NCBI GenBank assembly: GCA_910585435.1
Contig: CAJUEJ010000037.1
Coordinates: 1-38,232 of the forward strand
Length of the DNA stretch: 38,232 bases
Reading direction: 5' to 3'
DNA from: an uncultured Hungatella sp.
GTDB lineage: Bacteria > Bacillota > Clostridia > Lachnospirales > Lachnospiraceae
Shown: positions 31,357 to 38,232 of the stretch, one piece after another
How positions within the stretch are numbered: position 1 is the stretch's first letter
Layout of the letters: each line of letters begins with the position of its first letter
Position numbers and translations under genes: made by a program
The notes under the pieces: generated by a model
Database searches by the model: none
The model's input: the letters and a program-made list of their open reading frames with translations, nothing else
What the model was told of the DNA's origin: nothing

Positions 31357-32919
31357 ATGAGGAATGCGGTGGGAAGAGAGATACCAGAAGAAATTTTAAG
31401 GATTACGGGAAAAGAAGTGTTCCAGGGCAATGATTACCGGGAGGGCTATACCTATAAAAAAGACGGCCCCATGACTACCTGCGTCGTTAAAAATACGGAC
31501 AATAAGCTGGTGGACAGTATCCATGACGTGCTGGTGAAGTGTGGAATAAAAGACGGAATGACGTTAAGCTTCCATCATCATTTCCGGGAAGGGGATTATG
31601 TGGTGAATATGGTGATGGAGGAGGTCCACCGGATGGGAATTAAGGATATTACCATCTGTGCAAGCTCCCTTGGAAAAGCCCATGACCCTATTGTTCCTTA
31701 TATTGAGGACGGGACCATTACCAATATCCAGTCTTCCGGGGTAAGAGGAAAAATCGGCCAGGCAATTTCGGAGGGAAAGCTGAAAGGCCTTGCCATCATG
31801 CGCTCCCACGGCGGCCGGGTCCGGGCCATCGAGAGCGGAGAGACCAGGATTGATATCGCCTTTATCGGCGCCCCTACCTGTGACGATTACGGCAACTGCC
31901 GGGGCATCGGCGGAAAGAGTGACTGCGGTGTGCTGTCCTACGCTATGGTGGACGGGGATTATGGGGATAAGGTGGTAGCCATTACTGACTGCCTGGTTCC
32001 TTTCCCCAACTTTCCGGCACACATTTCCATGACCAAGGTGGATTATGTGGTGGTGGTGGATGCCATCGGGGATCCGAAAAAGATTGCAACCGGGGCGGCA
32101 AAGCCAACCACGGATATGCGCAAGCTGATGATGGCGGATTACTGTACGAAATTTGTGGTGAATACCCCTTATTTTAAGGATGGATTCTCCTATCAGACCG
32201 GTGTGGGAGGCGCCTCCATCGCTTCCACCATTTCTCTGGCAAAGATAATGAAGGAGAGAAACATCCGGATGCGGTTCGGCGTAGGCGGCCTTACCAAGCC
32301 TATGTGCGATTTGCTGATAAACGGCCAGGTGGACTGTCTTCTGGATACCCAGGACTTTGATTTGGATGCGGTGGAATCTGTAAAGAATCTGAAGCATTTC
32401 CGCATCTCCGCAGGGGAATATGCAGACCCCTTTAACAAGGGAGCAGTGGTAAACAAGCTGGATTTCGTGATTCTGGCGGCCCTGGAGGTGGATGTGAATT
32501 TTAACTGCAATGTGGTGGTGGGATCCGACGGTGTGATTACGGGAGCCCAGGGAGGGCATCCGGATACGGCAGCTGGAGCCAAGTGTACCATTGTCATTGC
32601 ACCGCTGCTGCAGGGAAGAATTCCTGCAATCTGTACGGAGGTGACGACAGTAACCACGCCGGGGGAGAGCATTGATGTGGTGATTACCGATTATGGTATT
32701 GCCATCAATCCTAAGAGGCAGGATCTGATTGACTGTATGAAGGATGTGGATCTGCCGTTTAAGACCATTGAGGAGCTGAGAGATATTGCCTATTCTATTG
32801 TGGGGGAACCGGAGAAGGTGCAGTTTGACGATCAGGTAGTGGGAATTATCGAGGCGAGAGACGGAACGATTATGGATGTGGTTCGGAAGATAAAGCCTTT
32901 TGCGTTTCGGGAAAGATAA
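31357..32919 (+). CDS. citF: Citrate lyase alpha subunit (citrate:acetyl-ACP transferase)
   Basis: CitF exchanges the acetyl group on CitD for citrate, forming citryl-ACP. The 520-residue protein belongs to the CoA-transferase superfamily. Landmarks include TLSFHHHFREGDYV near 70, AFIGAPTCDDYGNCRG near 170, GVGGASIASTISLAK near 285 and VGSDGVITGAQGGHPDTAAG near 390. It is the third gene of citDEF and is closed by a strong terminator. No oxaloacetate decarboxylase genes follow, so the fate of oxaloacetate must be handled elsewhere. Confidence 0.95.
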   Translation: MRNAVGREIPEEILRITGKEVFQGNDYREGYTYKKDGPMTTCVVKNTDNKLVDSIHDVLVKCGIKDGMTLSFHHHFREGDYVVNMVMEEVHRMGIKDITICASSLGKAHDPIVPYIEDGTITNIQSSGVRGKIGQAISEGKLKGLAIMRSHGGRVRAIESGETRIDIAFIGAPTCDDYGNCRGIGGKSDCGVLSYAMVDGDYGDKVVAITDCLVPFPNFPAHISMTKVDYVVVVDAIGDPKKIATGAAKPTTDMRKLMMADYCTKFVVNTPYFKDGFSYQTGVGGASIASTISLAKIMKERNIRMRFGVGGLTKPMCDLLINGQVDCLLDTQDFDLDAVESVKNLKHFRISAGEYADPFNKGAVVNKLDFVILAALEVDVNFNCNVVVGSDGVITGAQGGHPDTAAGAKCTIVIAPLLQGRIPAICTEVTTVTTPGESIDVVITDYGIAINPKRQDLIDCMKDVDLPFKTIEELRDIAYSIVGEPEKVQFDDQVVGIIEARDGTIMDVVRKIKPFAFRER

Positions 32920-32941
32920 GACAGTATTTGGCATACGAAGA

Positions 32942-32985
32942 AAGGCTGCTGCAGGATTGTGGGACTCCTGCAGCAGCCTTATTTT
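32942..32985 (+). terminator. Strong, probably bidirectional terminator
   Basis: A 15-base perfect stem AAGGCTGCTGCAGGA (32942-32956) / TCCTGCAGCAGCCTT (32966-32980) is followed by ATTTT. It ends citDEF on the plus strand and lies just behind the convergent response-regulator gene. Its A-containing left arm preceded by GAAGAAAGG gives a usable T-run on the minus strand. Confidence 0.85.
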
Positions 32986-32987
32986 CT

Positions 32988-33679
32988 CTAAGGAACAAAC
33001 CGATACCCCAGCCCCCGGACAGTAACAATATGCCTGGGATTCTGTTTATTATCCTCCACCTTGCCCCGCAGCCGGTTGATATAGACCATGATAGCATTGT
33101 CATCCACAGCTACGGTATTGCCCCATACATGTTCGTAGATCATATCCTTGGTAAATACCTGCTGGGGATGGTTCATAAACAGAAGCAGAAGGATGCTTTC
33201 TTTGGCGGAAAGAATCAGTTCTTCTCCGTTCTTATAAAACCGCATAGTGGAAGTATTGCAGGCAAAGGGACCGCATGTAAGCGTATCGGAATCTTCCTTC
33301 TGGGTAACCAGGTTTTTGTTCCTTCTTATGAGGGCCTTCACCTTGGCACCCAGCACAAGGGGGCGGAAGGGCTTCGTGATATAATCATCAGCACCTAAAG
33401 ACAGGCCGTAGAGGGAATCGTAATCTTCATTCCTGCCGCTGATAATCATGCAGGGGTACTGATTCCCTGGCTGCGTATGTTTTTTATCACATCAAAACCT
33501 TCCATATCGCCAAGCATAATATCCATCAGGACAATGTCAAAGGTGTGCTCATTCAGCTGAAGGAGTGCCTGGGCTCCGCTGTTAACCACCGTGGTTTCAA
33601 GACCGTTGCTGCGCATAACCTTATCAAGAAGCTTGCAGATAGCGGGATCATCATCTGCGATCAGTACTTTGTCTGGCAT
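32988..33679 (-). pseudogene. OmpR-family response regulator, split by a one-base frameshift
   Basis: Two minus-strand frames together make a normal OmpR/PhoB-type regulator of about 230 residues. Frame one (from 33679) begins VLIADDDPAICKLLDK, contains the phospho-acceptor Asp in DIVLMDIMLGDMEG, and stops at 33446 after IRSQGISTPA. Frame two begins at ATG 33449 with MIISGRNEDYDSLYGLSLG, the next receiver strand, contains ADDYITKPF (conserved Lys), and ends in a winged helix (HIVTVRGLGYRFVP). One missing base near 33448 explains the break. The TGA and ATG overlap as ATGA, so both pieces might still be made, but the receiver domain is cut inside. It is divergent from the sensor kinase. Confidence 0.85.
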
Positions 33680-33792
33680 GGGAAAATCCTCCGGAGGGTA
33701 TTTTGATAAAATGCTGTACGTGTTCTGAAAAATATTATAATATTAGAGTGGTGACAAGTCAATGGGAGACCAATAAAGGCAGAGGTGAGAAG

Positions 33793-35299
33793 ATGGAAAA
33801 AAGGTGGATAAAACCAGTCTCAGGAATTTTGCTTTTGATAGTATTGGCATGTATTTTAGGGGCAGGCTGTGCCATATGGGATGATTATCGGGATGAAATC
33901 ATGGACAACCAGAAACAGCAGCTTCTGCTTACATCGGAGATCCTGGCGGAAAGCATGGAATTGTCTTTGAACGAGTACAGAAGCAATCTGGCGTTTTTAG
34001 AGGAAATCCATGATTATAAGGCTTATCTGGAGACAAAAAACGGGTTTGAATGTGAACTGTTCCGGGAGGATGAGGAAGGAACCATGAAAGACCAGGTGTA
34101 TGGCTTGAACCTTGGGAATCCGGTTCTGATCACAAAGATTGATGAAAAGGAAAGCATCTTTCAATATGAGGACAGACAGGGCAGGAAATACCTGGTCTTT
34201 AAAAGAAGGCTTGATGCAGGAGGATATCTGTGCCTTGCCGTTGATGAGGAAAGGTACTACAGACAGCTGGTTCAGGGAATCCGCATTGGAACCAACGGAT
34301 ATATTATGGTGAAAAATTCGGAGGGACTGATTCTGATGCATCCGGTGCCGGAACAGTGGGGCATTCATGTGATTGCAGGAAGGGAAAAACTGTACCCGGA
34401 GCTGGATTTCACAAGCCTGAAGGCTATGGTAGAAGAACAGTGCAGCGGAAAGAAAGGAATCACGGGTCCGTCTGGAAGGGGATGTCCGTCTTCATGAGGA
34501 ATGTATTCTGGGAAATGGAACCCAGATGAATCAGGTTATCTTGAATATCTGCGTCAATGCGGTACATGCCATCGGCAAAAAGGAGGGGTATATCCATTTC
34601 ACGGCAGACACCATAGCCAGGGAGGAGCTTTTCGGCATACCGGACCTGGAGACGTCAAAGATCTCAAGGGAATGGGAGCGGTACATACGGATTGACATAG
34701 AAGACAATGGCTGCGGCATGGATAAGGACACTCTGCGCCAGATCTTTATCCCGTTTTTTACCACCAAAAAAGCCGGGGAGGGCACCGGCCTTGGGCTGGC
34801 TCTGGCAGAGCAGATCATCACTTCCCATAAGGGGTATATGTATGCGGAAAGCACCCCGGGAGAGGGAACGGTTTTCCATATCTTCCTACCTGTCCTGGAG
34901 GAAGGGGCGGACAGGGAAACCATCAGCCAGAGCCAGAGGGAAAAGCTGAAGATCGTCATAGCAGACGACAATGCCAAGATTCTGCAGATGCTTGGAAAGA
35001 ATTTTTCCAGGCTGGATCTGCAGGTATTTACATGCAGGGAAAGAAAGGAGCTGCACAGGCTGCTGGAAGAAGAAAACCCGGATGTGCTGGTGATTGATGA
35101 AAGGATTGAGGACGGAAGCGGAGTGGAATTCTGTATGTCCGTTCAGGGAAAGTATCCGGATATGATAAAGATTATCATGGTAGATTGTTTCACAAAGGAT
35201 ATTGTGGAGGCGAAGCAGAAGAAGGTGATTGACGGATATCTGGCAAAACCGGTGTCGGATACGGCAATCCTGGAGACTGTCAGGAACTGCAGATCCTGA
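33793..35299 (+). pseudogene. Hybrid sensor histidine kinase with an internal deletion
   Basis: The first part (from ATG 33793, after GAGGTGAGAAG) has a membrane helix (residues 9-27), then an extracytoplasmic Cache-like sensor region (to GTNGYIMVKNSEGLILMHP). It stops at 34497. The second part, in another frame, is open from before 34481 (DVRLHEECILGNGTQ) and contains the kinase N box (NQVILNICVNAVHAIG), G1 (DNGCGMD), F/G2 (FFTTKKAGEGTGLGLA) and a C-terminal receiver (IVIADDNAKIL, Asp in LVIDERIEDG). Missing between them are the end of the sensor, the second membrane helix and the entire His-phosphoacceptor domain. An internal deletion with a frame change fits best. Confidence 0.82.
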
Positions 35300-35310
35300 G
35301 ACAGTCATCC

Positions 35311-35347
35311 TTAACAGACAGAAAGGCATTTCTTAATAAATTGTAAG
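35311..35347 (+). promoter_or_regulatory. Promoter of the second citrate transporter with the citDEF-type palindrome
   Basis: TTAACA (35311-35316) and TAATAA (35334-35339) are 17 bases apart. CTTAATAAATTGTAAG (35332-35347) overlaps the -10 and matches 14 of 16 bases of the motif at 30045-30060. Transcription would run through the MITE-like copy B before the start codon at 35488. Confidence 0.45.
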
Positions 35348-35404
35348 ACGAACCGTGGATAGGTGTAAGATTGTTCCTCTATTATAGAGACATCAAGAAA
35401 ACAA

Positions 35405-35462
35405 GAGCGGTCTCGGAAACTCAGCCGCAAAGATGGGTGCAAGGGAGTTTCCGAGAGTGCTC
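35405..35462. repeat. MITE-like element, short form (copy B)
   Basis: An 18-base inverted repeat (35405-35422 starting GAGCGGTCTCGGAAACTC; 35445-35462; two mismatches) encloses a 22-base loop that contains AGCCGCAAAGATGGGTGCA. Read in reverse it equals the first 45 bases plus the last 17 bases of copy A (9105-9267), without about 105 internal bases. It lies in the leader of the second citrate transporter, 25 bases before its ATG, and would form a strong RNA hairpin. Confidence 0.75.
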
Positions 35463-35487
35463 AACAAACGAAATGGAGGAACAATTC

Positions 35488-36825
35488 ATGAACGAAACCA
35501 TGCTGGCCCTGTTAGGGTTTGTGACCATCATCGGGATTATTGTTCTGCTGCTGAAAAACGTGACAGTTCCGTCACTGGCTTTTATCGGGGTATCTACGGT
35601 GACAGCGGCTGTTCTGGTGGCAACGGGAACCTTTACCATTGAAGAAATGGGCGGATTTATTAAGGCAGGAGTTTCAGGAGTACATTCCACAGCAGCCCTG
35701 TTTATCTTTTCCGTACTGTTTTTCGGCATAATGACAGACGCAGGAATGTTTGACCGGATTATCAACGCATTGATGAAAAAGGTAGGAAGCAATGTGGTGG
35801 GAGTGGCGCTTATGACCTGTGTCATTGCCATGATCGGACATCTGGACGGAGGCGGAGCTTCCACGTTCCTGATCACGATTCCAGCCATGCTTCCGGTGTA
35901 TAAAAAACTGAACATGCGTCCCACCACGCTGCTGTTAATCTGCGTGACTGCCATGGGCGTTATGAATCTTCTTCCCTGGGGCGGCCCTACCATGCGGTCC
36001 GCCACAGTGCTGGGAGTTGACCCCAATGAACTCTGGATGCAGCTTCTTCCCATGCAGATTGTAGGAATTGTGATTGCATTTGCCACAGCATTTATCTGGG
36101 GCAATATTGAGAAGAAGAGAGGCGCAGGTACGGCAGCAGCCGGAAACGGAGAGGCTGCGGCCGATAGCAGGGAGAATAATGAAAATGGGGCTGCAGGAGA
36201 GCTGGCGAGACCGAAGCTGTTTGGATTTAATGTACTGCTGACATTGGTGATCATTGTATGCCTTATCTTCCTGGATGTGCCTTCCTACTATACCTTTATG
36301 ATAGGATGTGCGGCTGCGCTTCTGGTGAATTATCCCGGCGCAAAGCTGCAGAACAAGATTATCAAATCCCATTCCGGTCCGGCTCTTATGATGGCGTCCA
36401 CCATTCTGGCAGCAGGCGTATTCCTTGGAGTCCTTGAAGAAAGTGAGATTATGGTACATATGGCCAATGTTCTCGCCTCTTTTATTCCGGCTTCCATGGG
36501 AAGATTCCTTCCGCTGATTATCGGAATCCTGTCGGTGCCGCTTACCCTTTTGTTCTGTACGGACTCGTATTTCTTCGGATTGCTTCCGGTGCTGATTGGA
36601 ATCGGCAATGAGTTTGGCGTGAACCCTGCCCATATCGCAATCGCTATGGTGGTGTGCAGAAACTGCGCCACATTCATCAGTCCTGTGGTACCGGCCACCT
36701 TCCTTGGAACCGGTCTGGCAGGAGTGGAGATCAAGGATCATATCAAGGCATCCTTCTTCTGGATCTGGGGCGTCAGCCTGGTGTGCCTGATTGCAGGGAT
36801 TGTGCTGGGAGTATTGCATTTTTAG
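35488..36825 (+). CDS. CitMHS-family citrate transporter (second copy)
   Basis: A 445-residue membrane carrier, clearly paralogous to the protein at 25141. Shared landmarks are LFFGIMTDAGMFDRIINALM (near 75), MIGHLDGGGASTFLITIPA (near 110) and NLLPWGGPTMRSATVLG (near 155). The central cytoplasmic loop (residues about 215-240) is Ala/Glu/Asn-rich and differs from the first copy. I chose the ATG at 35488 after TGGAGGA; the frame runs upstream into copy B of the MITE, but this stretch is not protein-like. Its position behind the broken two-component system suggests it was a target of that system. Confidence 0.88.
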   Translation: MNETMLALLGFVTIIGIIVLLLKNVTVPSLAFIGVSTVTAAVLVATGTFTIEEMGGFIKAGVSGVHSTAALFIFSVLFFGIMTDAGMFDRIINALMKKVGSNVVGVALMTCVIAMIGHLDGGGASTFLITIPAMLPVYKKLNMRPTTLLLICVTAMGVMNLLPWGGPTMRSATVLGVDPNELWMQLLPMQIVGIVIAFATAFIWGNIEKKRGAGTAAAGNGEAAADSRENNENGAAGELARPKLFGFNVLLTLVIIVCLIFLDVPSYYTFMIGCAAALLVNYPGAKLQNKIIKSHSGPALMMASTILAAGVFLGVLEESEIMVHMANVLASFIPASMGRFLPLIIGILSVPLTLLFCTDSYFFGLLPVLIGIGNEFGVNPAHIAIAMVVCRNCATFISPVVPATFLGTGLAGVEIKDHIKASFFWIWGVSLVCLIAGIVLGVLHF

Positions 36826-36829
36826 AGTG

Positions 36830-36885
36830 AAGCCTGTCCTGGATCCGGCCGGAGTTTCTCCGGCCGGGGCAGGGAGGGCTTTTTT
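36830..36885 (+). terminator. Strong rho-independent terminator
   Basis: CCGGCCGGAG-TTT-CTCCGGCCGG forms a 10-base perfect stem, extended outward by CCTG/CAGG and AAGCC/GGGCTT segments, and is followed by six T. It ends the second transporter gene. The next 125 bases to spmA hold only the ribosome site of spmA. Confidence 0.85.
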
Positions 36886-37013
36886 GCGGTGCAGAGGGAA
36901 AGTTTTGTATGTGATACTGGATATAAAGAGCGGGAGCAGAGGGTATTTTATGATGAAACTATACATAATCTGGAATAATTATATGACAGAGAAAGCAGGA
37001 GAATAAAAGATTT

Positions 37014-37652
37014 ATGTTAAATTATCTGTGGGCTTTTATGATGCTTGTGGGAGTTTTATGGGGGGCTTTTCACGGAACTATGGACCAGGTAACCCAGGGG
37101 GCGCTGAACGCGGCAGGGGATGCGGTAAGCCTCTGCATTACCATGCTGGGAGTTATGTCTTTCTGGACCGGTGTTCTGGAGGTGGGGCAGAGGGCAGGAC
37201 TCATTGAACAGCTGGCTAAAAAAATGTCTCCGTTTCTTTGCTTTTTATTTCCGAACCTGCCTAAAGACCATCCGGCCAATTTGTCCATCGCCACCAATAT
37301 GATTGCCAATATTCTGGGGCTGGGGTGGGCGGCGACGCCGGCGGGATTGAAAGCTATGGAGGAATTGGAGGAGCTGGAGGAGGAGCGCAGAAGGGAAAAC
37401 GCGGGTAAAGACAGGGCAGGATTTAGGCTTCCTGCTGTGCCAAAGGGTGCGGCAAGCAATGAGATGTGTACGTTTTTGATTATTAATATTTCTTCTTTAC
37501 AGATGATTCCGGTGAATATGATCGCTTACAGGCAGCAGTATGGGAGTGTGAACCCGGTGGGAATTATTGCGCCGGCGATCGTGGCAACGTTTATCAGTAC
37601 GCTGACGGCGGTGGTGTATTGTAAGGGGAAAGATAGAAAGCGGAGAAGGTGA
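37014..37652 (+). CDS. spmA: Spore maturation protein A
   Basis: A 212-residue membrane protein of the nucleoside-recognition (Gate) family, needed for core dehydration of spores. It matches SpmA along its length: NYLWAFMMLVGVLWG at the start, FPNLPKDHPANLSIATNMIA near 80, NILGLGWAATPAGLKAMEEL near 100, and SNEMCTFLIINISSLQMIP near 150. An unusual charged stretch (about residues 118-145) sits before SNEMCTFL. spmA is normally followed by spmB; here a hairpin and an unrelated gene follow. AGGAG is 12 bases upstream of the ATG. Confidence 0.9.
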   Translation: MLNYLWAFMMLVGVLWGAFHGTMDQVTQGALNAAGDAVSLCITMLGVMSFWTGVLEVGQRAGLIEQLAKKMSPFLCFLFPNLPKDHPANLSIATNMIANILGLGWAATPAGLKAMEELEELEEERRRENAGKDRAGFRLPAVPKGAASNEMCTFLIINISSLQMIPVNMIAYRQQYGSVNPVGIIAPAIVATFISTLTAVVYCKGKDRKRRR

Positions 37653-37670
37653 GGCCTCTCCGCTTTCTTC
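37636..37670 (+). terminator. Hairpin terminator after spmA
   Basis: GAAAGCGGAGA (37636-37646) pairs with TCTCCGCTTTC (37657-37667), overlapping the spmA stop. The T-tail is short (TTCATTAG), so efficiency is uncertain. The following 160 bases are AT-rich and hold no gene. Confidence 0.6.
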
Positions 37671-37833
37671 ATTAGTTTTAATCCAATGTTTTATTGGATA
37701 TACATAATAAAATATGCGAGAAAAGCAAGGAATAGTATATATGAAATCGAAATATTATTGGATTGTATATTGCGATCGACACGTGAAAAATGTAAATGTA
37801 TAATAATATAAAATATTGGAAAGGACTAATTCC

Positions 37834-38232
37834 ATGAATTACAAAAAAATTATTGATGACTTTATAACAGAATATCCGGATTATAAAAGTGATGTAATGA
37901 ATTTTACCGAATATCTGGAAATACATTGGGGAAATTCTTTGTCGGGAGAACCACTCCGTATTTTACTTAAGGGTATAGATGTTGAATTTATATTACAGAG
38001 CCTGATTTATAATGTGGAAGATATACAGCGATATAAGAGCAAGACAAAGGCTAAACGGTATGCCACCGTGGTAGGATTGTTTTTTAACTACATCCGAAAG
38101 ACTACAGATATTGCAAACCCTGAATTATATGATGCAATTTCTTTCAACCGCCTGCGTGAAAATTCATATATGAAACGAATGATGGCATATATTGAGAAAT
38201 GTGATTTGCTTGCGGGTATAGTTGAGCAGGAA
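37834..38232 (+). CDS. N-terminal part of an integrase-like protein (partial)
   Basis: The ATG at 37834, with GGAAAGGA 9 bases upstream, opens a frame that stays open to the window end (133 codons). The product is helical and charged, with YKSKTKAKRYATVVGLFFNY (near 72-91). It resembles the SAM-like core-binding domain that precedes the catalytic part of tyrosine recombinases. The catalytic Arg-His-Arg-Tyr part would lie beyond the window, so the call rests on the general pattern. The AT-rich base use differs from spmA and fits a mobile element starting here. Confidence 0.35.
   Translation, partial: MNYKKIIDDFITEYPDYKSDVMNFTEYLEIHWGNSLSGEPLRILLKGIDVEFILQSLIYNVEDIQRYKSKTKAKRYATVVGLFFNYIRKTTDIANPELYDAISFNRLRENSYMKRMMAYIEKCDLLAGIVEQE

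Noticed and set aside
31564..32934. 456-codon minus-strand open frame over citF
   Set aside because: It is fully antisense to citF, His/Arg-rich and a typical shadow of a GC-containing gene.
36791..37006. 71-codon open frame overlapping the terminator after the second transporter
   Set aside because: It overlaps the end of the transporter gene and crosses a strong terminator; no ribosome site or recognisable sequence.
1..38232. tRNA, rRNA and known riboswitches
   Set aside because: I looked for cloverleaf ends, rRNA core motifs and leader motifs of common riboswitches and saw none I could support.

Overview
The window looks like chromosome from an endospore-forming anaerobic Firmicute of the Lachnospiraceae/Clostridium clostridioforme type. 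The reasons are AGGAGG-type ribosome sites, FabK used as the enoyl-ACP reductase, a Streptococcus/Clostridium-style fab-acc operon, a spore maturation gene (spmA) and genes for anaerobic citrate fermentation. The assignment is by gene content only; there is no rRNA or tRNA in the window.

Layout. (1) 1-2.4 kb: the end of a membrane protein, a CPBP-family membrane protease-like protein and a convergent MATE efflux pump. (2) 2.4-5.5 kb, minus strand: citrate lyase maturation genes (citC, a citX-citG fusion) behind a frameshifted small TPR-like gene. (3) 5.5-7.1 kb: a graveyard of degraded fragments, holding an antitoxin-like small gene, a JAB/RadC-like pseudogene, two related 'WHY-NTK' fragments and several hairpins. 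(4) 7.3-8.8 kb: a GH43 glycosidase. (5) 9.4-20.9 kb: a complete type II fatty-acid synthesis operon, fabH-acpP-fabK-fabD-fabG-fabF-accB-fabZ-accC-accDA (natural fusion) plus a nitronate monooxygenase-like flavoprotein. It has two FabT-like palindromic operators and is interrupted by unusual repeat elements. (6) 21.1-24.8 kb: an orphan nucleotidyltransferase and a GC-rich MoxR ATPase/VWA-metallopeptidase pair. (7) 25.1-36.8 kb: a citrate region with a CitMHS transporter, a LysR regulator, a cytoplasmic tannase-like esterase, a beta-lactamase-fold esterase, citDEF, a divergently arranged and doubly broken two-component system, and a second CitMHS transporter. (8) 37-38.2 kb: spmA and the start of an integrase-like gene.

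How the genes work together. CitC, CitX and CitG make and attach the CitD prosthetic group, and CitDEF cleaves citrate imported by the CitMHS carriers. Two intracellular esterases lie between a citrate-type transporter and citrate lyase. This suggests uptake and intracellular hydrolysis of an ester of citrate or a similar polycarboxylate, which is inference. The fab-acc operon carries all steps from acetyl-CoA to acyl-ACP except the regulator.

The most unusual signals are non-coding. Between fabD and fabG lie two large inverted-repeat elements with a shared hairpin core but unrelated, copy-specific arms. A 66-bp repeat follows both acpP and fabK and starts inside their stop codons. A MITE-like element is present in long and short versions in opposite orientations. 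A palindrome is shared by the citDEF and second citrate transporter promoters.
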